From assembly GCA_030849075.1 (NCBI GenBank), contig JASAOO010003396.1, positions 1 to 53,564 on the forward strand: DNA of 53,564 bases. The letters run 5' to 3'. Origin of the DNA: Zelonia costaricensis (taxonomy: Eukaryota; Euglenozoa; Kinetoplastea; Trypanosomatida; Trypanosomatidae). Below the pieces are notes generated by a model that ran no database searches, had not been told where the DNA came from, and worked only from the letters and a program-made list of their open reading frames with translations. Shown here in pieces: positions 1 through 10,667 of the stretch. The position numbers and the translations under genes are program-made. How positions within the stretch are numbered: position 1 is the first letter of the stretch; each line of letters begins with the position of its first letter.

Positions 1-1
1 C

Positions 2-43
2 CCGGGCCAGTCGTACAAGCGCAAGGCCTTCCGCCACGTCTAA
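2..43 (+). CDS. 3' end of an unidentified protein gene (partial)
   Basis: The first bases read, in one frame, as the 13-residue tail PGQSYKRKAFRHV followed by a TAA stop. All 13 codons end in G or C, which matches the strong third-position bias of the confident genes here and is the main reason to believe it is coding. The tail is basic, but too short to identify a family. The rest of the gene lies before the window. It would be the upstream neighbour of the eS12 gene in the same polycistronic unit. Confidence 0.5.
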   Translation, partial: PGQSYKRKAFRHV

Positions 44-1117
44 GCAGAAGCGAGTATGGAAGAAGGAGGGGGGAGAGAGGATGTTGGAGGGAGGGGGGGA
101 GAGGCTCTGCCAGGGATGTCGAGAGAGACACGCAAGCTGCTGTGGTTGTGGTTGTGGTGTGTATATGTGTGTGCTGTCAGACGCACACACACACACACAT
201 ACTTCACTCTCTTCCTGCGCTTGGTGTTCCAGATCCTGTGTGGGTGTCGTCAGGTCCAAGCGGTGCCCCCCCCCCCTCGTCTTTCCCTTTTCTCCCTCCC
301 CTCCTGTTTCATCTCTCCCACCCCTCGTTCACCGCCGCGTCTGCTGCGCAGCGTGTCCCACCGGCTACGCCCCCCGCCCCCCCCCTCCGCCCTCCCTCTC
401 TCTTCGTTTCTCGCGTCCTTTCGTTTCCGCTGCCGCTTGGTGGCATCCTTTCTCGTTTCCAGTTTTCGCACCCACAAACAGAACAACAAAAGCCCGGGAA
501 AAATAGAAGAGAGAAGAGAAGAACAACGCAAAACGAGCTTTGGAGCGTTCAGCGCGAGTGTCGCACCTGCGCGATGCGGCTCGTGGTTCGTGACGGGCTT
601 GTCTGACGCGCTTGCGGCGCACTGGAGGCACGCGTTGGATGCGGGCAGTGGAAGGGTGTCAGGCTATTTCGCGCCGTGCGACGTTGCCTTGACCGCGGCC
701 CCCGCGTCTCCTCTCTTTCCCGGCATGCTGCTTGCGCTTGGGCGTCTCTGCGCGAGCCAGAGGGGGGACGGGTTCCTGCTTTCTCGCGCTCTCTCTCTCG
801 AGAGCGGTGTGGTGGATGTCGCAGCGCCGTCATCGGTGTGCCGGTGCGTTGCGCCGCCCTCCTTCCCTCCCCCGCGGTGGCATCGCACTTGCGCTGTCCT
901 TCCTCCGGTGCTCCTCTGCTGTGTCGCCATCCTCTCTTTACTTCTCCTGCTATCCTTCTCACACCGCCTACTTTCTGCTCTCCACCATCTGTGCCCTGTA
1001 CCCCTCCACACGTGCGCACAAACTCACAAACGCGTGCACCGTTGCAGATTTCGTCATCCGCGCACTTGCACGCTCTCTCCCCCTTCTTTCCCAAACACAC
1101 CAAAAAAGAACCCCACA
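44..1117 (+). other. Intergenic region before the eS12 gene
   Basis: About 1.1 kb without a convincing gene. It begins with a purine-rich stretch (about 58-125) and GT/CA repeats (about 145-200), then becomes C/T-rich, ending in the trans-splicing signal near 931-1047. A long open frame runs through it into eS12, but its translation is Ser/Pro/Arg-rich without domain character and it is best read as untranslated sequence lacking stops. Confidence 0.7.
931..1047 (+). promoter_or_regulatory. Predicted spliced-leader acceptor of eS12
   Basis: A C/T tract at 931-960 is followed by CA-rich sequence with no AG until TTGCAG at 1042-1047. Using that AG gives a 5' untranslated leader of about 70 bases. 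The first-AG rule of trypanosomatid trans-splicing is established knowledge; the exact site is inferred. Confidence 0.6.
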
Positions 1118-1543
1118 ATGGCTGAGGAAACCGTCCGCGTTGAAGTCCCTGTGGTGGAGGAGACCGCCCCCGTCGATGTCGCCCCGGAGAGCCTGGAGGA
1201 TGCCGTCCGCATCGTGATCCAGAAGGCGCTGGAGGCCAACGGCCTCGTCCGCGGCCTCTCGGAGGTGGCCCGCGCCCTGGACTGCAAGACGGCGCACATG
1301 TGCATTCTGGCCGACGACTGCGAGGATGAGGAGTACAAGAAGCTCGTCACCGCGCTCGCCAAGCAGGGCAACATCGACCTGATCAACGTCGAGGAGCGCG
1401 CGAAGCTGGCCCAGTGGGCTGGCCTCGTGCGCCGCGACGTGGCCGGGGAGGTGACCAAGACCCTGAAGTGCTCCTCGGTCGCCATCCGCGACTTCGGCGA
1501 GCGCACCAAGGCCCTGGACTACCTGCTGTCCCAGCTGCACTAA
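1118..1543 (+). CDS. RPS12: 40S ribosomal protein S12 (eS12)
   Basis: A 141-residue protein of the eukaryotic eS12 family, a component of the small ribosomal subunit with the L7Ae/L30e-type fold. The diagnostic central stretch is present: RALDCKTAHMCILADDCEDEEY (about residues 54-75), followed by the NIDLINVEERAKLAQWAGL region typical of eS12. Length matches eukaryotic eS12 proteins (roughly 130-145 residues). The acidic, Val/Glu-rich N-terminus (MAEETVRVEVPVVEE) is also usual. The ATG at 1118 is chosen because it starts exactly at the family N-terminus and lies 70 bases after the predicted splice acceptor; the much longer open frame upstream is not protein-like. It shares the plus strand with its neighbours and should be regulated after transcription. 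Confidence 0.97.
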   Translation: MAEETVRVEVPVVEETAPVDVAPESLEDAVRIVIQKALEANGLVRGLSEVARALDCKTAHMCILADDCEDEEYKKLVTALAKQGNIDLINVEERAKLAQWAGLVRRDVAGEVTKTLKCSSVAIRDFGERTKALDYLLSQLH

Positions 1544-3740
1544 GCACCGTACCACGTATGCTGCCGCACCCCCTCCACCCTCCATTCCACGCAGTGATGG
1601 TGCGTGCCGCGCCGCCGCCTGCTCTCCCCCGCCCCCCCACTCCTCTCTGTGTCACCCCCTTCCGCGCTACGCGTGCTGAAGAGTGTGTCACACGACGGGT
1701 GAGAGGGGCGAGGAATGACGCACGAGTGGCGGCGCAGCGCACCACGCCTCCAGGGTTGTGTGTGTGTACATCATCTCCTTCATTTCTTTTTTTCTGTGTG
1801 CGCGTGCGTGTGTGCGTGGGTCCCTGTGTGGACGTGTGTGCGTGTGCGCGTGCGCTCGCGCATGTGCACCCCAGGCACGCCTGCACACCTACGCCACACA
1901 CACGCGCGGAAAGAGGAGATGCACACGTTGGCCATTGGAACAGGGCACTGGACGAGGTCGAGGCGCGCTGACGCACACACACACACTAACAACTCGTGGC
2001 AGCGGCGGCAAGTGTGCAGAATGCCTGTCGCCATGCACGCACCGCGTGTGCGTGCGTGTGGGCGTGGCCGCTCGCCGTTGCATCCGCGTCGGTGTGTGGG
2101 TGTGGTGCGCCTTGGTCAGCCTGGTGTACTTCTTGGTTTGGCAAGTGGTGCAGAGCGTGTGTGACAAGGGGTGTGGCTCGCGCGGCGTTTCCTTTTCTCT
2201 TTGGTTTTCCTCTTCGTCGTTCGCTCTCTGCGTGTGCGTGTGTCTGCGCGTGCGGGTCACTCTCTCCCTCCTTCTGCGTCTCCGCCCTCTATCAGCTCCG
2301 CTGCTTGCCATGCGCCACTTCTTCGCTCTCCGCCCTCGCCGCTCTGTTCTCCGCCGGCTCTCCCGAGCCGGCGATGAAGTGCAGCTGCGGAGTCAAGAGG
2401 GGTGTGTAGGTAGGACTGCGCGCGCGTGTGTGTGTGTCTGAAGAGAGTTGCGGGGCACGGCGTTGAGGGGGGGGGGGGTGAGGTGAGGGGCCGGAGAGGC
2501 ACTACGCCGAGTCTGAGCGCGCACACACACGCGCGAGAGGATGACCAGCAAAGAACGAACGGAGAAACGAAAATGCGCGAAAGAGAAAGAGGAAGAGAGA
2601 ACGCGCCACGCGGGCTGCCCACGAAATCAAAACACACATCATTTCCCCTTTTTTCTCTTTGTGTCGTAACGCTCCGCAGGGACGCGCGTTGCGTGAGCTC
2701 TCTTCATTTCACCTCTCCCCCAAAAAGAAGAAAAAAAACAAACGCATTACACACACACGCACGCAGACACAGACACTCAGGTGCGCTGCAGAGGAAGGAA
2801 GGGACGCGCTGGCGTGCGATCAGCGGAGGTCTGAAACTCCTTCGCGGTACATGCGCGTGTGCGTGTTGATGTCGAATGGGTCGGCGGTAGCGGCCGCGTT
2901 CGACCGCTCGCTGAGGCGGAGGTTGAGGGCGTGCTGAGGTGGGGGAGTGGGCGTACGCGACGAGCGACAATGCCCGTCAGGGAGTGCCGCCTGCGCTACC
3001 CCACTCGGCACGCCTCGGCAAACCTCTCAGCGATATTCCTTGACCGCACACTCACGCAGACGTCCATAACGTGGCGGTGTGTACACGCGTTTGCATGCGC
3101 GTTGCGGACGCGCGTTCGCCATCTCTCTAGCTATGCGCACTTCATGTGCGCATGGTGTGCGCAGCTTCTGCCTCTCACGTCAACGCTCCTACCATGGCCG
3201 CTGCCTTGCACGTTCCACTTCCCACTCTCTCCCTTCACGCCTCTTTCCTCGTGGCGGTCAACTCACTTGTGCAATCGATATGGCATCACCGACCAACCCC
3301 CGCTATCCCACCGCCCCACAACACGGAAAGCCTTCCTCACAGTAGCGAGGGGCGCATCATTGTAGAACTGTGTGTGTGGGTGGGTGTGTGTGCCTGCGCA
3401 TCTGTCTGTCTGTCTGTGTGTGTGTGGGTTTCTCACACGTGCGCGCGCACGGGCGTACGCACACGCACCTGAGCTCGCGCAGCCGAGTCATCAAAAACAC
3501 AAACACAAAAACACACACACACACGAGAGAGAAAAAGAAAAAAAAACACAGTGATTTTTCGCCCCGCTCCTTGCTGCCCTCCGAAACAAACGAACACACA
3601 CACGCACACTCACACCACCGCAGCAAACTTCTCATTTCACCACAAGCGTGGTGTTGGGGAGGGACAGAGGCGCATCACGGGCAAGTTACAGACTGCGCCA
3701 CGCCCACCTCGTGTTTACGCTCGCACACCTACCCATCCGT

Positions 3741-3764
3741 ACACACACACACACACACACACAC
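3741..3764 (+). repeat. (AC)12 microsatellite
   Basis: A perfect AC dinucleotide run of 24 bases in the intergenic region before the large propeller-region gene. Confidence 0.95.
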
Positions 3765-4107
3765 TTGTACCGATCACAAAAAAGGCCAGTATCGCACTGG
3801 ACCGTGGCCGGCGTATCAGTCCTGCCTCTCTCACACTGTGTGTTCGTGTGTGCGTGTGTGTTGCCGCCGCGCAGAAGCATTTCCGCGTGTTTCTACATGT
3901 GTGGGTCCGTGTGCTCGCCGGGAATAGGCTCGCTCCTCGTCAGCTATCCAGCCGGCGCTTGACTGCCGCTCTCCTCTTTCCTTTCCTCCTCCTGCGTGCC
4001 TCGCCGCCGGCTAGCCCGCGCATCATCCACGGAGGCTCACGCAGGGGAGGAGGCGTGTGGAATCGCCACAGAGCGCGTGGACAGTCGCCAGCGTGGCTGC
4101 CACGCCC

Positions 4108-4243
4108 CATCGCCCTCCCCCCTCCTCCGTCCCCGTCCCCCCTTCGGCCCTTCTTGTCTTGCATTGTCTTTGCGTCTTCTTTATTGTGACCTTCTCCACC
4201 GCCGCCCTGGTGTCTCCCGTCCGTCCCCGCCTCCACCGCTCAG
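4108..4243 (+). promoter_or_regulatory. Predicted spliced-leader acceptor region of the propeller-region gene
   Basis: A C/T-rich stretch of about 130 bases without any AG ends in GCTCAG, with the AG at 4242-4243. That would leave a 352-base leader containing the (GT)18 run. A closer alternative is CCCGCAG with AG at 4543-4544, which has a shorter tract and would give a 52-base leader. Confidence 0.4.
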
Positions 4244-4309
4244 CCACCGCTTTGTTGTTCTTTGTCTCCTTCGCTGAGGGACTCCTGTCGCGCGGTAGGG
4301 CGGACGCGC

Positions 4310-4311
<2 letters not shown>

Positions 4312-4347
<36 letters not shown>
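4312..4347 (+). repeat. (GT)18 microsatellite
   Basis: A perfect 36-base GT run. Depending on which splice acceptor is used, it lies in the 5' leader or just upstream of the 4596 gene, an exception to the trend of GT runs following stop codons. Confidence 0.95.
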
Positions 4348-4350
<3 letters not shown>

Positions 4351-4595
4351 TGCTTGCGAGTGAGGGCGCGCTCGTCTCGGCTGCTTCATTCGTAGCCGCT
4401 GCCGCGCACGCTGCGTCGCACCGAGCGTGACGAGAGAGAGAGAGAGGAGCAACAGGAGAGCAGAAAACAAGAACAGGAGCGGCGGCGTGTCTCTTGTGTG
4501 CCACACCTCAGACCCTTTTCGGTAGCTCTGCCGTTTTCCCGCAGTGCAACACCCCCTCCCTACCCCCTCCCCTCCCTCCCACTTCGCACACACCG

Positions 4596-7500
4596 ATGCA
4601 GAGCCTCGAGCGGCGTCGACACGGGGTTGAGCTCGAAGGCGACGCCTCCGTCGCTGGCGCGGCGGACAACGTGCCAAGCGCAGGGGGCGGTGAGGTGGGG
4701 CCCTCGGGTGCGGACGCGCAGGCGTCGCAGCAGGTGCCGAGCCTGCGACTCCTCGACTGCCGCGGCGGTGGCGGCTGGTCCATCAGTCAAGCGTACGCGA
4801 ACCTCCCCGCGCATGAAGAGCAGCTCCGTGCCAAGGCCGCCGCTGCTGCTGCCGCTGCTGCTGCTGCCTCGGCCCGACTCAGCTCTCCTGGCGAGCCGCG
4901 CAGTGCGTCTGCCGGTCCACACGACGGCGACGTAGCGACGTCCTCCATGTACATTGGCCCCGCTCAGGACCTCGCCGAGGACGACGACAACACGTTTGTA
5001 GACCACGGCAGCACCACCGCCGGTGCCGGCGCGGCCGCAGTTCCGACGACGACATCGAAGCGCCCCGTGTCCAAGCCGCGTCCCCCCGCCATGATGCAGG
5101 CCGCGGGCTCACCGGTGCTGACCTCACCCTCCACCACCCCAAACGCATCGCCCTTTAGCTCGGCAGCGCACGCGAACGGCCGCGGCAGCGGCGGCGAGCG
5201 TCCGCGCGGGAGTGGGGGTGCAACGCTGTCGCTGTCGCCCTCCATGAACACCGCGTGTGGCACGAATGCCGGTGCATCGCCTGCGTCGGTCACCATAACG
5301 GCCTCGCCCAGCGGCGCCGTGGGCAGCAGCGGCACTTCGCCATCGCCGCAGCCGCAGCTGTCAAGCAGCACCACAGTGCCGCCGCCACCGCAGTCGTTGC
5401 CGCAGTCCGGGTTTGCATCGGCACAGCTGCAGCTGCAGGCGCCGCTGCGCCCCTCCACCGGAGGTACCGCGAACGGTGCCGCGCGGCGCGGCAACTTCAG
5501 CAACACCAACACCAACGGGCTGACCACGACGAGCAGCGGTGAGGGGTCGCCACTGCAGTACTCACGACTGAGCCCAAGCGAGGCGGCGCCGGGGATCGTG
5601 TACCGGGCCACGATGCCGAGCAGCATTCGCGCGATCGCCGTCGACCCGGTCGAGCCGGTCGTGTGGACCGCCGTCGGTGACGACCCCATCGCGGCCCTGC
5701 GCTTTGGTGGCCGCGAGCTGACGCACTTGAAGTCTGTCAAGGACATCGAGCAGGTACACTGCATGGCGGTGGTGCGACTCGCCGATGAGCGGGCAACCAC
5801 TTTCAAATCCGCCTCTGCGTCGCCGCGGCGCGGTGGTGCGGCGACGCCCAAGACAGCGAAGGGCGGCAGGCCCAAGAAGAGCACCGGCCGTACCGGGACA
5901 GGGGCGCGCAAGGCCGGCAAGCAACGCGCCGGCAGCGGCGGCAGCGGGCCGGGGGCGAGCGGCAGTGGCCTACTCGGCCGCAGTCTCGGCAGTGGCGGCG
6001 ACGACGAGGCGGGGCGGCACTACGCCACGGACGAGGACGAGGACGGCTGTCACGATGGCACGCTGACGACGACGACGGCGACCGGCAGCCCACTCGCGTT
6101 CGAGCGGCAGCCGGGTGTCGGTTTCTCCAGCTACCTCTGGTGCGGCCTGAGCCGGGGCCACATCGCCGTCGTCAACATGGCGAATCTCGACTACCAGATT
6201 ATCCACAACGCCCACAGCCAGACGGTCAACAAGATTTGGTACTGGCCGACGCGTAACAAGGTGTGGACGGCGGGGCGGGAGAAGGGCGTCCACGTCTGGG
6301 ACCCGCAGCGCCGCGCCGTGCTGAAGCGGCGCAACATTGCCGCCATCCTGACGGACGCGACGTATGTGGAGTCGACGGACAAGGTGTTCGCCGTTGCGGG
6401 TGACGCGTGCGTGCGCGTCTTCGAGCCCGGTGGCGAGAACGTGGTGGTGCCCAAGGGGCAGGAGAACCGCATTCGTGTCAAGGCGGACGCCTCGGTCATC
6501 CAGTACCACACCAACTCCGGCCTCGTGTGGGTGGGGCTGTCGCGTGGCAGCGTTCTCATGAACCCCAACACGCTCGACGTGGAGTGCAACCTGCCGTACA
6601 CCTTCGACGCGATTCTCTTCGAGGGCAACAACGCCATCCTTGCTGGTCAGGAGTCGCCGAGTGGGGAGGGGCGGTTGCTGGTGCTGGACGTCACCAACGC
6701 ACGGCGGCCAGCCATGCTCGCGTACGCGAAGTTTGCCGGCGCCCTCCCACTCGGGCTCCACGTCATCCCCCGCACGCGCTTCGCCGTGGCGGCGCAGGAG
6801 GACCCCAAGAAGGGCTGCATGATGGCCGTGTTTGTGTACGACGGCATCGTCGCCCTCCCGCACAGCATCGCAACCACCGGCAGCGCCCCGCCGCAGCGGA
6901 CGGAGTGGGTGCCGCGCGGTGGCGCGCCGGCGCTGCTGAACAGCGCGGCTTCAGCGACAGCAGCGGCAGGGATGTCGTCGCCAGGGCAGTCCGCGCAGGC
7001 TCCGCTCACCGCTTCGGGCCCTGGCGCCGAGGCGCCGGGCAGCCACGCGATGACGACGGCGTCAAACGCCTACGGGGCGAACGCCACCGACCGGGCCACG
7101 CTGCACCGCGGCGCCGTGGTCAAGTCCGCAGCGGACTACCGCACCGACCGCAAGCAGGCTGTGAAGGCGGACCGGTCATCTCTTGTCGAGGCGATCGCGC
7201 CGGATGCGCAGGACATCAAGAACGCCTTGAAGCACCTCGTCAAGACGGCCGACGAGGTGCGTCAGTCACTCGTGCAGCAGCGCTCCGCCGAGGCAACGCT
7301 GGCGGACTTCAGTCGTGTGCTGCGTGGGCGGCAGCAGTGGCTGCTGGAGCAGGGCGGCTCGCTGGCGAACCTGCCGGTGCTGCCGCCCATCACTACCGAC
7401 CGCATCGACCGCGAGTACGTCACGGCCGAGGGCAAGACGATCGCCACAACCATCGAGCAGCTCCAGCAGCTCTTTCACACAACGCGGGCCAAGCTGCAGC

Positions 7501-10253
7501 AGCTGCAGCAGCAGCAACAGCAACAGCAACAGCACCCCAACCAGTCCATCAGCCTCCAGATGGACGAAAACGGCAGCGTCCCGACTGGCCTTTCCTCGGC
7601 CGCCTCACCGCCGTTGACGAGCGAGCAGCGCCGCTCGTCCGCCGCGCTGTCGAGCCCGCTGCTGCCCGGCGGTGCCGGTGTCCACGACCGAACACAGGGG
7701 ATGGGGGCGGCGGATGGCGTGCGCCTTGGCTCGGTGCCGCAGCTCGACAGCAGTGACGTGCTCAGCGCCGGGGGCGGGGTGGGCGGCGGCTTCTCGCCGC
7801 GGCACAGCGGGGTGTCGCTCGGGGCCTCGGGCGAGGCGGCGCTCCCGCCGTGGGCGGCGCAGCTCGCCGCGACGCTGCAGCGCGAACGTGCCTTGCACGC
7901 CCAGCAGCTGAGTGCGATGCAGCTCCAAACGGAGCGCCTTGCGGAGCGCAACACCGCGCTGTCCACTGCGTTTGTGCGAATGCAGGCGCACGTGGCGGCG
8001 CTCGGGCAGCAGGGACTCGCAACGCTTGGCGAGGCAGAGTCGCTGAACAGCACGACGGTGGGGTCCGACGGGGTCACGTCTAGCATCGTGTCACAGCACC
8101 GCCGGCACGCGGAGCACGCCTCCTCGCGGGCGCACTCGGTCGCGTCCTCGTCGCCGCTCACGGCGCAGCAGCGCGCAACGGCAGCGCTCTTTGCGCGGCT
8201 CAGCGACGGGCAGTTCCACAAGCCGAAGTACATCCGCCGCTCCACCGATCTCCTCGTCAAGGCCATGGACGAAGTGGTGCGGCTGGCGCAGAACCGGCGC
8301 GCCGGCAGTGGGGAGCGTGACACGCTCGGCGGCACGCTCGTGATGAGAACCAACTCCGCCCTCGGCGGTGGGGGCGGCGCCGGTAGCGGCGCGGCGGGTG
8401 CTGCTGCTGCTGCTACTGCTGGTGTTGGCTGTGCAGGGAGCGGCGACGTGGACGGCAGCGCCGACACACGCCCGCCGCTCACACAGGAGCCGCGCGGGGT
8501 GGGCGCGTCCCCGTCTCCAACCTCGCCGCCAGTGGCGGTGCCGCTGGAGGCGTCCATGTCGCTTGCCGATCCCGACGAGGCCGTCGCGGCTGCGAGTACA
8601 CTGTCGGCGGCTGCTGCTGCTGCGACAGGTCGCGGTGGCGGTGCCGCAGTGGAGCTGCCCATCACGTCGCTGCCCGGCGTCTGCGCCTTGGCGGAGGTGG
8701 AGCTGGGCAACTTGCAGGACCGCAGCGCTGAGGTGGCCTCCTTCTGGGCCCGCGTGCAGCCGAGCACGTCCTCCCCGCCACCCGCGACGTCCCCGCGCGC
8801 CGTGACGGCGGACACCGTCACCGCCGTGGAGGGGGGCCTGCTCTCCCCGCTGCCCTCCCCGCTCGCGGGGCCAAGCGTCGCCACCGCCGGCTCTGCGCTG
8901 CTCTCGCATCTTCTCACGGCACGCATCATGCAGGCAATTTGCTGGGCGGAGTGCGTGCAGACGGTGCTGCGCGAGTTGACCCACGCCGAGGGCGGCAACA
9001 ACGTGTTCTCGGCTGGCAGCGTGCACAACACGCTCATGTCGCCCCGCGCGCCGGGCTCGCCCGGCGCGCGGGGGCGCAGCGGACCGCTTCAGGTGCTCGA
9101 CTACCAGTCCGCGCAGGAGCAGTCCAGCGTCCTGGCCAAGGTGAACCACATATCGAAGTCGTCCGCGCTGGAGCTGTCCGGCATGGCGCGGGTGCGCGAG
9201 GAAGCTGCCGCTCACCACCGCCGCGAGCGCGACAGCAGCGACACCGTCGGGGTGGTGGACGCGGACTTCCGGCTGCGGCGTCTGCCCGGCGCGCTGCGAT
9301 GGTCGCACACAGTGCTGCGGCTGCTCTTCGCTTTCATGGCAAACGCCGAGGCGCGACTGCAGACCAGCGGCGTTGGCGGCAAGGCGGACGCGAAGAAGGG
9401 GCGCGCGGCTGCGCCGTCGTCCGCTGCGGGGACGAAGCCGAAGGCTAGCACCGCCGCAACGCGGGCCGCCTCCGCCGTGGGCGTGGCCATGACCCACTGG
9501 AGTCTCTTCCTGACCTCGCTGGAGGCGGAGCTGGACGCCGTCCACCACGCGGCCCAGCTCTACCACGCCTGGTGCTGCGGGCCGCCAGCGACGACCGCAG
9601 CAACCCCAGCAGCGACGCCATCGCCGTCGTCGAAGGGGTCTGGCGGAGCGGCGGGGCACAGCCGGGCCGGGCGCGCAGGCAGCAGTGCCTCCGCGTCCCC
9701 CAGCAAAGTAGCCGCCTCGGCGGCGGCGGCAGCGTCGGCTTCAGCCTCTTCCGCCGCCGCTCTGTCTGTGGGATCTGCCACGACTCCCGATTCGCTAGGG
9801 CCGGTCGCCGCGCCGCTCAGCTCCAAGGGCAAGCTGGTGCTCCTCTACCTGCAGTCCCAGCTCCCCGCCGCAACCGCAAGCTGGCACGGCGCGGCGCCGA
9901 CGAGTGCAGTCGTACCCTCGTCGCTGCTCGTGTCCGTGGCCGGGGCGCCGGCGCTGTTCATTGCCGAGGGCGACAGCGACGCGGTGATGACGTCGGCGGC
10001 GGCCAGGATGCGATGCGGCGGGGCGGACAGTGCGCGGCTGCTGCTGGGCACGGTGACTCTCACGCAGCAGCTGCTGCACCGCGTGCGCCTCCTGCTGCGC
10101 TACGCCCACGCCATCCGCGCGCGTGCCCTGGCGGCGCTGGAGGAGGGCACCGACCGCGCCGTGGCACACGTCGTGGCCTCCTTCGCCGCGACCACAGCCG
10201 ACGCTGACGCTCGGGCGCTGACAGAGGCGGAGAAGGCGCTCTTGCGGAGCTGA
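4596..10253 (+). CDS. Large conserved-type protein with a WD40/beta-propeller-like region
   Basis: A 1885-residue protein I do not recognise by name. Residues 1-330 are Ala/Ser/Pro/Gly-rich and probably disordered. About residues 335-755 resemble a beta-propeller: short repeats such as IRAIAVDPVEPVVWTAV, LWCGLSRGHIAVVN, KVWTAGREKGVHVWDPQ and VFAVAGDACVRVFEPG have the Trp-Asp-like strand ends of WD40 blades. A basic then acidic low-complexity insert (about 400-500) interrupts it. Later come helical segments (about 850-960), a Gln run (about 970-980), a possible coiled coil (about 1090-1140) and more low-complexity linkers between helices up to the C-terminus. The ATG at 4596 (MQSLERRRHG) is preferred over an upstream non-ATG extension because the extension translates pyrimidine tract. 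A scaffold role is only a guess; propeller proteins usually bind other proteins. Confidence 0.85.
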   Translation: MQSLERRRHGVELEGDASVAGAADNVPSAGGGEVGPSGADAQASQQVPSLRLLDCRGGGGWSISQAYANLPAHEEQLRAKAAAAAAAAAAASARLSSPGEPRSASAGPHDGDVATSSMYIGPAQDLAEDDDNTFVDHGSTTAGAGAAAVPTTTSKRPVSKPRPPAMMQAAGSPVLTSPSTTPNASPFSSAAHANGRGSGGERPRGSGGATLSLSPSMNTACGTNAGASPASVTITASPSGAVGSSGTSPSPQPQLSSSTTVPPPPQSLPQSGFASAQLQLQAPLRPSTGGTANGAARRGNFSNTNTNGLTTTSSGEGSPLQYSRLSPSEAAPGIVYRATMPSSIRAIAVDPVEPVVWTAVGDDPIAALRFGGRELTHLKSVKDIEQVHCMAVVRLADERATTFKSASASPRRGGAATPKTAKGGRPKKSTGRTGTGARKAGKQRAGSGGSGPGASGSGLLGRSLGSGGDDEAGRHYATDEDEDGCHDGTLTTTTATGSPLAFERQPGVGFSSYLWCGLSRGHIAVVNMANLDYQIIHNAHSQTVNKIWYWPTRNKVWTAGREKGVHVWDPQRRAVLKRRNIAAILTDATYVESTDKVFAVAGDACVRVFEPGGENVVVPKGQENRIRVKADASVIQYHTNSGLVWVGLSRGSVLMNPNTLDVECNLPYTFDAILFEGNNAILAGQESPSGEGRLLVLDVTNARRPAMLAYAKFAGALPLGLHVIPRTRFAVAAQEDPKKGCMMAVFVYDGIVALPHSIATTGSAPPQRTEWVPRGGAPALLNSAASATAAAGMSSPGQSAQAPLTASGPGAEAPGSHAMTTASNAYGANATDRATLHRGAVVKSAADYRTDRKQAVKADRSSLVEAIAPDAQDIKNALKHLVKTADEVRQSLVQQRSAEATLADFSRVLRGRQQWLLEQGGSLANLPVLPPITTDRIDREYVTAEGKTIATTIEQLQQLFHTTRAKLQQLQQQQQQQQQHPNQSISLQMDENGSVPTGLSSAASPPLTSEQRRSSAALSSPLLPGGAGVHDRTQGMGAADGVRLGSVPQLDSSDVLSAGGGVGGGFSPRHSGVSLGASGEAALPPWAAQLAATLQRERALHAQQLSAMQLQTERLAERNTALSTAFVRMQAHVAALGQQGLATLGEAESLNSTTVGSDGVTSSIVSQHRRHAEHASSRAHSVASSSPLTAQQRATAALFARLSDGQFHKPKYIRRSTDLLVKAMDEVVRLAQNRRAGSGERDTLGGTLVMRTNSALGGGGGAGSGAAGAAAAATAGVGCAGSGDVDGSADTRPPLTQEPRGVGASPSPTSPPVAVPLEASMSLADPDEAVAAASTLSAAAAAATGRGGGAAVELPITSLPGVCALAEVELGNLQDRSAEVASFWARVQPSTSSPPPATSPRAVTADTVTAVEGGLLSPLPSPLAGPSVATAGSALLSHLLTARIMQAICWAECVQTVLRELTHAEGGNNVFSAGSVHNTLMSPRAPGSPGARGRSGPLQVLDYQSAQEQSSVLAKVNHISKSSALELSGMARVREEAAAHHRRERDSSDTVGVVDADFRLRRLPGALRWSHTVLRLLFAFMANAEARLQTSGVGGKADAKKGRAAAPSSAAGTKPKASTAATRAASAVGVAMTHWSLFLTSLEAELDAVHHAAQLYHAWCCGPPATTAATPAATPSPSSKGSGGAAGHSRAGRAGSSASASPSKVAASAAAAASASASSAAALSVGSATTPDSLGPVAAPLSSKGKLVLLYLQSQLPAATASWHGAAPTSAVVPSSLLVSVAGAPALFIAEGDSDAVMTSAAARMRCGGADSARLLLGTVTLTQQLLHRVRLLLRYAHAIRARALAALEEGTDRAVAHVVASFAATTADADARALTEAEKALLRS

Positions 10254-10667
10254 CCTGGTTTCACGGCACGAGTGGTGACACCTTTGTGGACGGATGCCCC
10301 GTCGTCTCCTCCCCTTTCCCCTCGCTCTCCGCCCCGCTGTACACGTTCGGGACGGCACTATGTGCCGCGCCGTGACCTGCGCGGAGGCCCCCCTTCGCAC
10401 GCACCCTCCGCAACGCGTGCGCACTGACGACGGGTTGCTGCTGCTGGTGCTGCTGCTGCAGCTGCATCCCTGTTCCAATCTTCCGCCACGTTTACACACG
10501 CACACGCACGCGCGGCTTCCTTTCGTTCCCATGCGTCGTACGCCCCGCCCCCGCCCCGCCTCTCCTGCGCCACACGTTCTTTTCTTTCTGTCCTCTTGTT
10601 CCCTTGATGAAACCCGCGCGCCGTGCATCGGTGTGTCGATGTGGTGGGAAGGGGGCGGCGTACACAG

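Larger units (their letters stand above)
1544..4595 (+). other. 3-kb intergenic region rich in GT and CA runs
   Basis: About 3 kb with no supported gene, unusually long beside the 0.6-1.4 kb gaps that follow. It alternates GT-rich patches (about 1757-1865, 2220-2260, 2417-2440, 3367-3430, 3840-3862, 4312-4347) with CA-rich patches (about 1890-1915, 1973-1986, 2520-2533, 2747-2777, 3510-3526, 3595-3613, 3741-3764). Purine-rich blocks lie at about 2530-2615 and 4430-4480. Open frames in it translate to Cys/Val or His/Thr runs created by the repeats. I see no tRNA box B, snoRNA pair or decayed gene. Confidence 0.6.

Noticed and set aside
56..1117. Upstream extension of the eS12 frame by 354 residues
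   Set aside because: Translation is Ser/Pro/Arg-rich from repeats and pyrimidine tract, and the splice acceptor at 1046-1047 would remove it from the mRNA.
7475..9037. Minus-strand open frame of 520 residues inside the propeller-region gene
   Set aside because: It is a shadow of the plus-strand gene: G/C-rich third positions suppress stops on the opposite strand. The translation is Ser/Ala/Cys-rich without domains.
8091..9659. Minus-strand open frame of 522 residues in the same gene
   Set aside because: Arg/Gly/Ala-rich translation, overlapped by a well-supported plus-strand gene, no motif; a composition artefact.
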